A DNA stretch of 64,000 nt from Salinicola endophyticus (GCF_003206575.1 NZ_PZJO01000001.1:150720-214719); one strand, 5' to 3'; counted from the stretch's first letter, positions 1-8,278 are shown. Notes: generated from the sequence alone by a model not told the origin. A program made the numbers and translations.

Positions 1-2117
1 AGGTCGAGCTCCGCCTGGCGCAGCGCTTCGAGTCCGCGCTCACTCTCTTCGATCGCCGCCTCGCCCGCGTCTAGGGTCTGCACCAGCGCTGCCAGGCGCT
101 GGTCGATCTCCGCCACCTGCAGCACCAGTGACTCCCGCCGCTGACGCTGCAGCAGCACGCTGTCGCCCTGGGCATCCTGCTCGCCCAGCCGGCGCACCCA
201 GCCGTGGCCGAGCCACAGCCCGTCGGCGGTGATCACGCTGTCACCGGGGGCGAGTTCGGGGTGTGCGGCCCAGGCGCTGGCGCGATCGTCGACACAGCGC
301 ACGGCCCCGAGCAGCGCACCCAACGCCGCGCTGCCGCGGGCCTTGGCGGCGAGCGAGCCGGCAGGCACCGGCGCTGTCGACGCCCCCGGGGCGACCAGCG
401 GCAGTTCGCCACTCGCCAACTGCTCCAACGCCTCCCGTGCCGGGGCCAGGTCGGCGACCCGCGCCTTGAGCCAGGGCGCCAGCACCCAGCTCACGCAGCG
501 CTCCCAGCCCGGCTCGACCTCGAGGCACTCGGCCAGCCGGGGGGCGGTGTCCAGTGAGTGCGCGGCCAGCTGCTCGGTCAGGGCGCTGTCGTCATCCGCC
601 AGCGCGGCCTCGATCAGCGCCTCCAGCGAGGCGATCTCGCCCTGGGCGCGGTGGTGCGTCTCGCGCAGGGCATCGCGCTCGCGCTGGGCCGCAGCGAGCC
701 CTTCGCGGGCCTGTTCGCGCTCCTCCTGACGCGCCTCGCGGCGGATCGTCAGGGTCTCCTGGCGCTCGTCGAGAATCGCCAGCGCCGCCTGCAGTTCGCT
801 CCGCTCGGCCTCGAGTTCGCTGACGTCGGGAAGTGCCGCGCGCTGCTGCTGGCGGCGTTCGATCTCTGCCGCCAGCTCCTCGCTCTGGCGCTCCAGACGC
901 TGGATCGCCTCCTGCTCACGCTCGGCCCGGTGGCGGCTGTCCCGCGCCTGCTGATCGATGCGCTCCCACTCCGCCTGGTGGGCATCGGCCTCGGCTTCGG
1001 CCTCCTCCAGGCTCTGCGCCAGCGTCAGCAGCGTCTCATCGGCCAGCTCGGCCTCGGGTGCCAGCGCTTCGAGGCGTTCGGCCAGGGCTTCGCCGCGGGC
1101 GTCGTCCTCGCCGGCCAGCGCCGAGAGCGCGTCGCGCTCGCGGCGGGCGGCGTCGAGATCGGCGGCGAGCTGCTGGTCGCGCTGACGCACATGCTCGAGC
1201 GACTGTTCCAGCCGCGCGATATCGGCTCCGGTCTGGTAGAAAGCCGCCTGGTGCTGCTCCAGCTCGGCGGCGATCTCGTCATGCCGCTCGCGCCCCTCGG
1301 CCAGGCGGTTCTCGCACTGACGCAGACCGAGCACCTCGCGCTCGACCTGGTTCTCGTACTCACCGACCCGCGCCGCCTCTTCACGCTGCTGGCTACGCAG
1401 CGCGCGCTCGCGCAGCAGCGCCAGCTCGCCGCGCAGGCGATGCTCTTCTTCTTTCAGGGTGCGGTAGCGGCGTGCGGCGTCGGCCTGGCGCTTGAGCCGT
1501 TCGAGCTGTTTGTCGAGCTCCTCGCGGATATCGTCGAGTCGTTCGATGTTCTCCTGGGTACGCCGCAGCCGGTTCTCGGTCTCGCGCCGGCGCTCCTTGT
1601 ACTTGGAGATGCCGGCCGCCTCTTCGAGGGTGGTGCGCAACTCTTCCGGACGCGCCTCGACCAGGCGCGAGATCATGCCCTGGCCGATGATGGCGTAGGA
1701 GCGCGGCCCCAGACCGGTGCCCAGGAAGATGTCGGCGATATCGCGGCGGCGGCACTTCTGGCCGTTGAGGAAGTAGCTGGACTGGGCGTCGCGGGTGACC
1801 TGGCGCTTGACCGCGATCTCGGCGTAGCCGGCGTAGGCGCCACCGAGGCTGCCGTCGCGATTGTCGAAAAGCAGCTCGATGGAGGCCTGGCCCACCGGCG
1901 CGCGGCCGCTGGAGCCGTTGAAGATGACGTCGGTCATCGACTCGCCGCGCAGGGTCTTGGCCGAGGACTCCCCCATGACCCAGCGCACCGCATCGATGAC
2001 ATTGGACTTGCCGCAGCCGTTGGGGCCGACGATCGCGGTCATGTTGCCGTCGAACGGTACCGTGACCGGATCGACGAACGATTTGAAACCCGCCAGTTTG
2101 ATCGACTTGAGGCGCAT
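1..2117 (-). CDS. smc: Chromosome partition protein SMC (5' part only)
   Basis: This is the N-terminal 705 residues of the SMC ATPase, which with ScpA/ScpB organises and segregates the chromosome. Translation of the minus strand from the ATG at 2117 begins MRLKSIKLAGFKSFVD and has the Walker A motif GPNGCGKSN at residues 31-39. A long Glu/Arg/Gln-rich coiled-coil arm follows, and the start of the hinge (around VEPGWERCVSWVLGAWL, near residue 520). The family is usually about 1150-1170 residues, so the rest of the hinge, the returning coiled coil and the C-terminal signature/Walker B half lie beyond the left edge. It is divergent from the LexA-like gene with about 160 bp between the starts. 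No frameshift was noticed in the visible part. Identification is firm. Confidence 0.96.
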   Translation of the reverse strand, partial: MRLKSIKLAGFKSFVDPVTVPFDGNMTAIVGPNGCGKSNVIDAVRWVMGESSAKTLRGESMTDVIFNGSSGRAPVGQASIELLFDNRDGSLGGAYAGYAEIAVKRQVTRDAQSSYFLNGQKCRRRDIADIFLGTGLGPRSYAIIGQGMISRLVEARPEELRTTLEEAAGISKYKERRRETENRLRRTQENIERLDDIREELDKQLERLKRQADAARRYRTLKEEEHRLRGELALLRERALRSQQREEAARVGEYENQVEREVLGLRQCENRLAEGRERHDEIAAELEQHQAAFYQTGADIARLEQSLEHVRQRDQQLAADLDAARRERDALSALAGEDDARGEALAERLEALAPEAELADETLLTLAQSLEEAEAEADAHQAEWERIDQQARDSRHRAEREQEAIQRLERQSEELAAEIERRQQQRAALPDVSELEAERSELQAALAILDERQETLTIRREARQEEREQAREGLAAAQRERDALRETHHRAQGEIASLEALIEAALADDDSALTEQLAAHSLDTAPRLAECLEVEPGWERCVSWVLAPWLKARVADLAPAREALEQLASGELPLVAPGASTAPVPAGSLAAKARGSAALGALLGAVRCVDDRASAWAAHPELAPGDSVITADGLWLGHGWVRRLGEQDAQGDSVLLQRQRRESLVLQVAEIDQRLAALVQTLDAGEAAIEESERGLEALRQAELD

Positions 2118-2227
2118 GCCGACTGCACGACTCCTTGAATAAGCGCACCGCGAAACGAATCGGCAGAGCCTAAGGCACCGCGGGGGCGATATCCAGCCCG
2201 CGCGCGCCGGCCGTCGTCGTCGGCGCC

Positions 2228-2255
2228 TTGCCGCCCACCGCCGGCTTGCTATGAT
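2228..2255 (+). promoter_or_regulatory. Candidate sigma70 promoter of the S24 peptidase gene
   Basis: TTGCCG (2228-2233) and TATGAT (2250-2255) are separated by 16 bp, which is a plausible sigma70 promoter placing transcription start near 2262, just before the ribosome binding site GGGAG. I see no CTGT-N8-ACAG SOS box in the 2118-2280 interval. Confidence 0.45.
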
Positions 2256-2280
2256 GAAGCCGTTTCCTCGGGAGAAGACG

Positions 2281-2754
2281 ATGACAAATTCCGCACCGAG
2301 CTTTCTGCAGCGCCAGCCCCACCTGCCCCTGATCGACGGCCACTGGGAGTCGGTGGACGCCACCGATCTGGTCGAGATTCCACTGCTGGGCCAGGTCGCC
2401 GCCGGCCTGCCGATGGAGGCGTGCCTGGACGATGCCACCGTCCACGTGCCCGCCCAGCTGGTGCGACGCAACACCTATGCCCTGCGCGTGCGCGGCGACT
2501 CGATGATCGACTGCAATATCTTCGATGGCGACATCATCATCATCGAGCGCTACGAATCCGCCGAGAACGGCGAGACCGCAGTGGTACTGATCAACAACCA
2601 GGAAGTGACCTTGAAGAAGCTGTTCATCGAGAAATCCGGCGTGCGCCTGCAGCCGGCCAACGACACCATGGCCCCGATCTTTCTCAAGAACGAGGACGTG
2701 CAGGTGCTCGGACTGGTGATGGGCGTCATGCGCAATCCGCCCCAGGCGGCCTGA
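2281..2754 (+). CDS. LexA/UmuD-like S24 peptidase lacking a DNA-binding domain
   Basis: A 157-residue protein with the self-cleaving domain of LexA/UmuD/CI but only about 40 residues before the cleavage site, too few for the LexA winged helix. The expected parts are visible: an Ala41-Gly42 bond in GQVAAGLPM (LexA-type scissile bond), nucleophile Ser74 in RVRGDSM, and general-base Lys112 in VTLKKLF. The ATG at 2281 is chosen because GGGAG lies about seven bases upstream; an in-frame ATG at 2251 would overlap the -10 element. The stop overlaps the start of yigZ (TGATG), so the two are translationally coupled. It resembles UmuD in domain content, but no umuC follows. Its target is unknown: it could be an SOS-type partner protein, an anti-factor cleaved on RecA activation, or a housekeeping S24 protein. 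Family call is firm, function is not. Confidence 0.85.
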   Translation: MTNSAPSFLQRQPHLPLIDGHWESVDATDLVEIPLLGQVAAGLPMEACLDDATVHVPAQLVRRNTYALRVRGDSMIDCNIFDGDIIIIERYESAENGETAVVLINNQEVTLKKLFIEKSGVRLQPANDTMAPIFLKNEDVQVLGLVMGVMRNPPQAA

Positions 2755-3371
2755 TGCGCTATGCGATTCCCGCACTGGCGCCGGGGGCGATCCACACCCA
2801 CAGTCTCGAGATCGACAAGAGTCGCTTCGTCACCTGGGTCGCCCACGCCCCGGACGCCGCCGCCTTCGACCGCCTGCTGAGCGAGGCACGCGCCACCTAC
2901 CCCGATGCCAGCCACCACTGCTCCGCCTTCATCGCCGGCGCCCCCGGCGAGCAGGTGGCGATCGGTTTCTCCGATGACGGCGAGCCCGGCGGAACCGCCG
3001 GCCGGCCGATGTTCCAGGCGCTGGAGGGCAGCGGCCTGGGCCAGATCGCGGTGGTCGTCACACGCTACTTCGGTGGCATCAAGCTGGGTACCGGCGGCCT
3101 GGTACGCGCCTATACCCAGGCGGTGACCCAGGCGCTGGAGAGCCTGCCACGGCGCGAATTCACCGAGCGCCGCGCGCGGCGGGTACGCGTCGGCTTCGCC
3201 CTCGAGGCCCAGGCGCGCCACTGGCTGCAGGCCAACGACGTGCCGGTGGAAGCCGCCGACTACGACGGCCAGGGCGTCGCCCTGACGCTGGCCTGGCCCG
3301 CGGATGACAGTCTCGATCTGGCGCTGCTGGAGCAGCGTCTGCGTGGCGAGCTGGAACGCCTCGACGAGTAG
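2754..3371 (+). CDS. yigZ: YigZ/IMPACT family protein
   Basis: A 205-residue member of the IMPACT/YigZ family (UPF0029 N-terminal domain followed by a small DUF1949-type C-terminal domain). The hallmark N-terminal segments DASHHCSAFIAG, FSDDGEPGGTAGRPM and VVVTRYFGGIKLGTGGLVRAY are all present in order; length matches the E. coli protein (about 204 residues). Family members are linked to translation or stress control, but the biochemical role in bacteria is not settled. The start codon overlaps the stop of the upstream S24 peptidase gene by one base (TGATG), indicating a two-gene operon. It is convergent with the GntR regulator gene, with only about 50 bp between stops. Confidence 0.92.
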   Translation: MRYAIPALAPGAIHTHSLEIDKSRFVTWVAHAPDAAAFDRLLSEARATYPDASHHCSAFIAGAPGEQVAIGFSDDGEPGGTAGRPMFQALEGSGLGQIAVVVTRYFGGIKLGTGGLVRAYTQAVTQALESLPRREFTERRARRVRVGFALEAQARHWLQANDVPVEAADYDGQGVALTLAWPADDSLDLALLEQRLRGELERLDE

Positions 3372-3383
3372 GCAACGCGCACC

Positions 3384-3446
3384 TGCTCACTGCAGGCGCC
3401 CCATCACTCGCTGCAGGCTCCCCTTCACTCGCTGCAGGCGCTTTTG
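3384..3446. repeat. Three tandem 21-bp repeats spanning the GntR stop codon
   Basis: Copies lie at 3384-3404, 3405-3425 and 3426-3446; neighbours are about 16/21 identical and share the core CTGCAGGC. On the minus strand each unit reads GCCTGCAGCGAGTGA or similar, so it contains the last codons (Ala-Cys-Ser-Glu) and the TGA of the regulator gene. A second in-frame TGA lies exactly 21 bp downstream at 3404-3406. See the finding on stop-codon repeats. Confidence 0.8.
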
Positions 3447-4123
3447 GCCACATCGTAGGAGAGCTGGATATGGGCGTGGATCAGCTCCCGCGCCTCAGCG
3501 ATCCCCCGCGCCAGCGCCAGCTCCACCAGCTCGGCGTGCTGCACGTCGAGCTGGGCGCGAATATCCTGATGCGCCGGCGCCATGCGCCGGTAGCGATCGA
3601 ACTGGTCGTGTAGCTGCTCGATGAAGCGCAAAAGCCACGCTGAGCCGCAGGGTTCGAGCAGGCGGCGGTGGAACTGCAGATGCATCTGCTCCCAGTGTTC
3701 GAGCGCATCGGGCTGCTCGTCGGCGCGCTTGAGCCGATGAAAGGCCGCCAGTAGCTCCGCCTCCCATTGCGCGTCACCCTGGCGCAGCGCCGCCTCCAGT
3801 GCCTGGACCTCGAACTGCTGGCGTAGCCCGGCGATATCGTCGAGCTCGCGCCGCTTCAGCGCCGGCACGCGAAAGCCGCGCTGGTTCTCCTGCGCCAGCA
3901 GCCCGTAGGCGGCGAGGCGGTTGAGCGCCTCGCGCAGCGGACTCAGGCCCACCGCGTAGGTCTCCTTGAGATGGTTGATCGCGAGCTTCTCGCCGGCGAC
4001 GAAGCGCCCGCGAATCAGATCGCGCTTGAGCGCGGCGTAGACCTGACTCGCCGCCGTGGTGGCATCCAGCGCCGTCGCCGGCGCCTGTCTCACACTCATG
4101 CGTTGCCTCGCCCTCTGTTCCAT
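3425..4123 (-). CDS. GntR family transcriptional regulator, FCD (FadR/VanR) subfamily
   Basis: A 232-residue regulator: N-terminal winged helix-turn-helix (about residues 22-85, with VYAALKRDLIRGRFVAGEKL and a recognition-helix segment GLSPLREALNRLAAYGLL) followed by an all-helical FCD ligand-binding domain containing the usual His/Asp/Glu-rich helices (for example HLQFHRRLLEPCGS and DVQHAELVELALARG). FCD regulators typically sense small carboxylates, often metal-coordinated. The gene is divergent from the GGT-like/CHR/TTT operon, which it probably controls (inference from position). Two starts are possible: ATG at 4123 and ATG at 4099 (MSVRQAP), each with a GAGG 6-8 bases upstream; the longer form is listed. 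The 3' end lies in a 21-bp tandem repeat. Confidence 0.9.
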   Translation of the reverse strand: MEQRARQRMSVRQAPATALDATTAASQVYAALKRDLIRGRFVAGEKLAINHLKETYAVGLSPLREALNRLAAYGLLAQENQRGFRVPALKRRELDDIAGLRQQFEVQALEAALRQGDAQWEAELLAAFHRLKRADEQPDALEHWEQMHLQFHRRLLEPCGSAWLLRFIEQLHDQFDRYRRMAPAHQDIRAQLDVQHAELVELALARGIAEARELIHAHIQLSYDVAKSACSE

Positions 4124-4254
4124 GGCGTGCGCCTCGATCTGGCTGTCTGTGTGATAGGCAGACCCAGCGCCATCCGCTTACGTATCCGCCGCCGTCCGCG
4201 CCCCGATTTCCCGCTGCCCGCAGGCAACATCCACCCCTCTCGGCCGGGTAGCGC

Positions 4255-4299
4255 TTGACCCTCGTGTAAAATCGACGTCATAGTAAAAAATCGATTTTT
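4255..4299 (+). promoter_or_regulatory. Candidate promoter and palindromic operator of the GGT-like/TTT operon
   Basis: TTGACC (4255-4260), an 18-bp spacer and CATAGT (4279-4284) form a plausible sigma70 promoter. Immediately downstream lies the perfect 14-bp palindrome AAAAATCGATTTTT (4286-4299), overlapping the expected transcription start; a half-copy AAAATCGA sits at 4268-4275 between -35 and -10. In otherwise GC-rich DNA this AT-rich palindrome between a GntR regulator and its divergent operon is a good operator candidate, but this is inference. Confidence 0.45.
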
Positions 4300-4415
4300 C
4301 TAGCATAACCGATCGTACCCTAGGGCGACCACGTCTTCGCCCGGCCCCAGGACACCGCACGGTGCCGCGGCCCGGAGTACGAATTTCAACAACAAGCGCA
4401 CTCGGGATCGCCGCC

Positions 4416-6044
4416 ATGAGCCTCGCCTTCGACCACAACAACCCCTACCCCTCGCGTCGCAGCGCGACCTATTCGCAGCGTGGCATGGTTGCCGCCTCGC
4501 AGCCCCAGGCCAGCCAGGCGGGGCGCGACATGCTGGCCCAGGGCGGCAACGCGGTCGACGCCGCGATCGCCACCGCCGCGGTGCTGAGCGTGGTCGAGCC
4601 CAGCGGCAACGGCATCGGCGGCGACGCCTTCGCCCTGGTGTGGATGGCCGAGGCGGATGGCCGCGGCCAGCTCCACGGCCTCAACGCCAGCGGCCATGCG
4701 CCGGCCGCGCTGACCCCGGAGGCGGTACGCGCGGCCGGCCACAGCGAGATGCCGCTGCACGGCTGGACGCCGGTGACGGTGCCGGGCACGCCGGCGGCCT
4801 GGGCCACCCTGTCGCAGCGCTTCGGCAAGCTCGACTTCGCCACCCTGCTGGCACCGGCGATCCGTATCGCGCGGGAGGGCTTTCCGGTGTCGCCAGTGAT
4901 CAGCGCCCTGTGGCAGCGCGCCGAGGGTGAGTTCCGTGCCCGCGCCGACGACCCCGCGGTGGCCCCGTGGCTCGACGCCTTCGCGCCCCTCGGCCGTGCG
5001 CCCAGGCCCGGTGAGCTGCACCGCAACGAGGCCCAGGCACTTACCCTGGAGGCGCTGGCCGAGAGCCGCTGCGAGAGTTTCTATCGCGGCGCGCTGGCGC
5101 AGACCATCGACGCCTTCTCGCGCCAGACCGGCGGCTATCTGCGCGCCGAGGATCTGGCCGGCTATACCCCGGAGTGGGTCGAGCCGATCGCCGCCGACTA
5201 CCGCGGTTATCAGGTCTGGGAAATTCCGCCCAACGGCCAGGGCATGGTGGCGCTGATGGCGCTGCGGCTGATGGAGGGCTTCGACCCCAGCGTGCGCGAC
5301 GACCCCGAGCTGCTGCATCGCCAGCTCGAGGCGATGAAACTCGCCTATACCGATGGCCACCACCACATCACCGACAGCGGCCATATGCGCACCAGCGTGG
5401 CGGCGCTGCTCAGCGACGCCTACGCCGACACCCGCCGGCGGCTGATCGGCGCCACCGCCATCGACCCCGAGCCGGGCAAGCCCCAGGCCGGCGGCACGGT
5501 CTATCTGGCCACCGCGGATTCCGACGGCAACATGGTCTCGTATATCCAGAGCAACTATCACGGCTTCGGCTCCGGCGTGGTGGTCCCCGACACCGGCATC
5601 TCGCTGCAGAACCGTGGCCACGGCTTCAGCCTCGATGCCGACCACGTCAACGTGCTCGCCCCCGGCAAGCGCACTTTCCACACCATCATTCCTGGCTTTC
5701 TCAGCCGCGACGGCATCGGCCTGGGGCCGTTCGGGGTGATGGGCGGCTTCATGCAGCCACAGGGACATATGCAGGTGGTGATGAACCTGATCGATTACGG
5801 GCTCAACCCGCAGGCAGCGCTGGACGCCCCGCGCTGGCAGTGGATGGGCGGGCGCCAGATCGGCATCGAGCCCGGCTATCCGCTGCATCTGGTACGCGAC
5901 ATGGCCGCGCGCGGCCATCAGGTCTCGCTGGCGATCGACAGCACCAGCTACGGCCGCGGCCAGATCATCCTGCGTCACCCTGACACCGGGGTCTACTGCG
6001 GCGGCACCGAGCCGCGCACCGACTCCAGCATCGCGGTGCTCTGA
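4416..6044 (+). CDS. Gamma-glutamyltransferase-like Ntn-hydrolase (possible amidohydrolase)
   Basis: A 542-residue member of the gamma-glutamyltransferase (GGT) fold family, whose precursors self-cleave to expose an N-terminal threonine. The predicted nucleophile is Thr361 in QAGGTVYLATADSDGN, followed by the small-subunit motif SNYHGFGSGVVVPDTG. The large subunit has GGNAVDAAIATAAVLSVVEP and GNGIGGDAF. It differs from true GGT: the REMAP-type motif whose Arg binds the glutamate carboxylate is replaced by SGHAP (residues 92-96), and there is no signal peptide, so it should be cytoplasmic. Such members include oxamate amidohydrolase (HpxW) and acylase-like enzymes. It heads an operon with two CHR proteins and a TTT transporter, suggesting it hydrolyses an imported compound. 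Start at 4416 chosen because upstream codons are not family-like. Family firm, substrate unknown. Confidence 0.88.
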   Translation: MSLAFDHNNPYPSRRSATYSQRGMVAASQPQASQAGRDMLAQGGNAVDAAIATAAVLSVVEPSGNGIGGDAFALVWMAEADGRGQLHGLNASGHAPAALTPEAVRAAGHSEMPLHGWTPVTVPGTPAAWATLSQRFGKLDFATLLAPAIRIAREGFPVSPVISALWQRAEGEFRARADDPAVAPWLDAFAPLGRAPRPGELHRNEAQALTLEALAESRCESFYRGALAQTIDAFSRQTGGYLRAEDLAGYTPEWVEPIAADYRGYQVWEIPPNGQGMVALMALRLMEGFDPSVRDDPELLHRQLEAMKLAYTDGHHHITDSGHMRTSVAALLSDAYADTRRRLIGATAIDPEPGKPQAGGTVYLATADSDGNMVSYIQSNYHGFGSGVVVPDTGISLQNRGHGFSLDADHVNVLAPGKRTFHTIIPGFLSRDGIGLGPFGVMGGFMQPQGHMQVVMNLIDYGLNPQAALDAPRWQWMGGRQIGIEPGYPLHLVRDMAARGHQVSLAIDSTSYGRGQIILRHPDTGVYCGGTEPRTDSSIAVL

Positions 6045-6046
6045 CC

Positions 6047-6625
6047 ATGCGGAATCAGGGCATGCGAACCCAGTGGCAGCTGTTTCTCGCCTTCCTGCGC
6101 GTCGGCCTGCTCGGCTTCGGCGGTGGCCCCTCGATGATTCCGCTGGTGCGGGCCGAAGTGGTCACGCGCCATGCGTGGATGGATGACACCGAATTCGGCG
6201 ATGTGCTCGCCATCGGCAATACCCTGCCGGGGCCGATCGCGACCAAGATGGCCGGCTATATCGGCTACCGGGTCGGCGGCCTCGGCGGCTGCCTGATCGC
6301 CGTACTGGCCCAGATCCTGCCCTGCATCGTGGCCATGGTGGCACTGCTGGGGCTGTTCACCCGCTACCGCGACCAGCGCTGGATCGAGGGCATGAGCCAG
6401 GGTGTGGTGCCGGTGGTGATGGTGATGATGGCGCAGCTGACCTGGGACTTCTGGCAGAAGTCCCGGGCTGCGCTGGGCTGGATCGCCAGCCTGGTCATGG
6501 GTGTCGTGGCCGGCGGGCTGATCTACGGACTCGATATCCATCCGGGGCTGGTGATCGGCGCCATCCTGGTCGCGGCTCTGCTGCGGCCGGAGCGCAACCG
6601 GCGGCGCAAGGAGGCCAGCTCATGA
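6047..6625 (+). CDS. ChrA-type (CHR family) membrane protein, first of a pair
   Basis: A 192-residue hydrophobic protein with the hallmarks of a short CHR domain: FLRVGLLGFGGGPSMIPLV near the N terminus, then LAIGNTLPGPIATKMAGYIGYRVGG and several membrane-spanning helices, ending in a basic RPERNRRRKE tail. CHR proteins are known as chromate-efflux transporters when fused into a two-domain protein of about 400 residues; short paired versions work as two subunits in Bacillus but many have unknown substrates. It starts two bases after the hydrolase stop codon and its own end overlaps the next gene by four bases. Given its neighbours, transport of an organic anion is as likely as chromate; no chromate-specific neighbour (chrB, chrF) is seen. 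Confidence 0.85.
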   Translation: MRNQGMRTQWQLFLAFLRVGLLGFGGGPSMIPLVRAEVVTRHAWMDDTEFGDVLAIGNTLPGPIATKMAGYIGYRVGGLGGCLIAVLAQILPCIVAMVALLGLFTRYRDQRWIEGMSQGVVPVVMVMMAQLTWDFWQKSRAALGWIASLVMGVVAGGLIYGLDIHPGLVIGAILVAALLRPERNRRRKEASS

Positions 6626-7152
6626 TCTATTGGGAGCTGTTCCTGGCGTTCTTCATTCCCAACATCGTCGGCTATGGCGGCGGCCCGGCCATCATCCCGC
6701 TGATCGAGAACGAGGTGGTCGGCCGCTACGGCTGGATGACCTCGCAGCAGTTCGCCGAGACCCTGGCGCTGGGCAACACCCTGCCCAGCCCGATCGCCAC
6801 CAAGATGGCCGGCTACATCGGCTATGACGTCGCCGGCATCGGCGGCAGTGCGGTCGCCACCTTCGCCACCGTGGCGCCGTCGCTGCTGCTGATGCTGGTG
6901 GCACTGGGCACCCTCTATCGCTACCGCGACTCGATCAAGGTGAAGTCGATGAGCCAGTGGGTGCGCCCGGTGATCATGGTACTGATGGCCTACCTGACCT
7001 GGTCGTTCGCCGCCGAGGGCGTGGACAACGCCGGCTGGCTGCACGTGGCGATCATCGGCGCCGCGGCCACGCTGCTGCTGTGGCGCTTCAAGCTCCACCC
7101 GATCTGGGCAGTCCTGCTCGGACTCATCTATGGAGGGCTGCTGCTCGGCTGA
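6622..7152 (+). CDS. ChrA-type (CHR family) membrane protein, second of a pair
   Basis: A 176-residue partner of the preceding CHR protein, overlapping it by four bases (ATGA). It repeats the same pattern: FFIPNIVGYGGGPAIIPLIENEVV, then LALGNTLPSPIATKMAGYIGYDVAG, and hydrophobic helices to the C terminus. In this family the two half-size proteins insert in opposite orientations and act together. The pair is clearly homologous (GGGPxxIPLxxxEVV and GNTLPxPIATKMAGYIGY in both). The gap to tctC is about 100 bp. Substrate is unknown. Confidence 0.85.
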   Translation: MIYWELFLAFFIPNIVGYGGGPAIIPLIENEVVGRYGWMTSQQFAETLALGNTLPSPIATKMAGYIGYDVAGIGGSAVATFATVAPSLLLMLVALGTLYRYRDSIKVKSMSQWVRPVIMVLMAYLTWSFAAEGVDNAGWLHVAIIGAAATLLLWRFKLHPIWAVLLGLIYGGLLLG

Positions 7153-7255
7153 GCTGGCCGATCCCCGGTGATCGCGGCAGGCATCCCGGGCCATAACGAC
7201 AATCTGCGACAGACGACATCCGACGCCATATCCAATGCCAATAAAGGACGATTCG

Positions 7256-8278
7256 ATGTTTCCTCGACTGATCAAGACTACCGGTGGCGCGCGCCGCCGA
7301 CTTGGCGCCAGCGCCGCCATCGCCTCCCTCGCCACCGGCCTGGGTCTGGGCTCGCTGGGGCTGGGCGTGCTCGGCCTGAGCAGCGCCGCCCAGGCCGACG
7401 ACTACCCCGACCACGCCATCGAGTTCATCGTGCCCTGGTCGCCGGGTGGCGGCAGCGACTCCCTGATGCGAGTGATCTCCAACGCCGCCGAGCAGTACCT
7501 CGGCCAGCCACTGCCGGTGATCAACATGCCCGGGGTCAGCGGCACCCTGGGCCTCAAGGCCCTCGCCCAGAAAGATCCCGACGGCTACACCCTGGGCCAG
7601 GTCCACGAGGGGCTGATGGCGGCCCACGCCACCGGTCTCACCCCGCTCGACTGGGATGATTTCCAGCCGATCGCCTCGCTGGCCTCGTCGCCGCAGTATC
7701 TGGTGGTCAACGCCGACAGCGGCTGGGAGACCTTCGCCGACTTCGCCGCCTACGCCAAGGCGAACCCCGGCAAGGTGCGCTTCGGTGCCACCCTCGGCGG
7801 GATTCCGCATGTCCACGGGGCAATGATCGAGGACGCCATCGGCGCCTCCTTCCGCTACGTCGGCTACGAGGGGACCGGCGCGCGCATTCGCGGTCTGGTG
7901 GGCGGGCACATCGACGCCGCGATCGGTGACATCTCCTCCTCGCTGGGCTTCGTCGACAACGGCGATCTGCGCTTCCTCGCCGTGGGCACCCCGCAGCGGC
8001 CGGCGCAGACCCCGGACGTGCCGACCTTCAAGGAGCTCGGCTACGATACTCTCAAGCTGAGCATCAACCGCGGCATCGTCGCGCCCAAGGGGATCGACCC
8101 GGCCAAGGTGCAGACGCTGGCAGCGGACTTCGAGGCGATGTCCAAGGACCCCGCCTTCGTCGACAAGATGCACGCGCTCGGCGCCGAGGTCGACTTCATG
8201 GGCCCCACGGCCTATGCCGACTATCTGGCCGAGGTCGACGCCACCGTCCAGCGCCTCTCCGGCAAGCTGGCCCGATGA
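7256..8278 (+). CDS. tctC: TTT transporter solute-binding protein (TctC/Bug family)
   Basis: A 340-residue periplasmic binding protein of the Bug/TctC family. A twin-arginine-like or Sec signal region (GGARRRLGASAAIASLA, then a hydrophobic stretch ending near AAQADDYP) precedes the mature domain, which starts with the family motif IEFIVPWSPGGGSDSLMR and contains VINMPGVSGTLGLKALA, DGYTLGQ and SINRGIVAPKG. It captures a carboxylate for the TctB/TctA membrane pair. The ATG at 7256 has AAAGGA seven bases upstream; an in-frame ATG at 7235 has none. The stop overlaps tctB (ATGA). The ligand cannot be read from sequence; Bug proteins bind citrate, malate, aspartate, terephthalate and others. Confidence 0.93.
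   Translation: MFPRLIKTTGGARRRLGASAAIASLATGLGLGSLGLGVLGLSSAAQADDYPDHAIEFIVPWSPGGGSDSLMRVISNAAEQYLGQPLPVINMPGVSGTLGLKALAQKDPDGYTLGQVHEGLMAAHATGLTPLDWDDFQPIASLASSPQYLVVNADSGWETFADFAAYAKANPGKVRFGATLGGIPHVHGAMIEDAIGASFRYVGYEGTGARIRGLVGGHIDAAIGDISSSLGFVDNGDLRFLAVGTPQRPAQTPDVPTFKELGYDTLKLSINRGIVAPKGIDPAKVQTLAADFEAMSKDPAFVDKMHALGAEVDFMGPTAYADYLAEVDATVQRLSGKLAR

Noticed and set aside
4386-5978. A 530-residue minus-strand frame opposite the GGT-like gene
   Set aside because: Antisense shadow with low-complexity composition; the plus-strand protein has clear family motifs.
6047-7152. Calling the CHR pair a chromate resistance operon
   Set aside because: No chromate regulator or reductase is nearby, and the operon context points to organic anion metabolism; kept as CHR family only.
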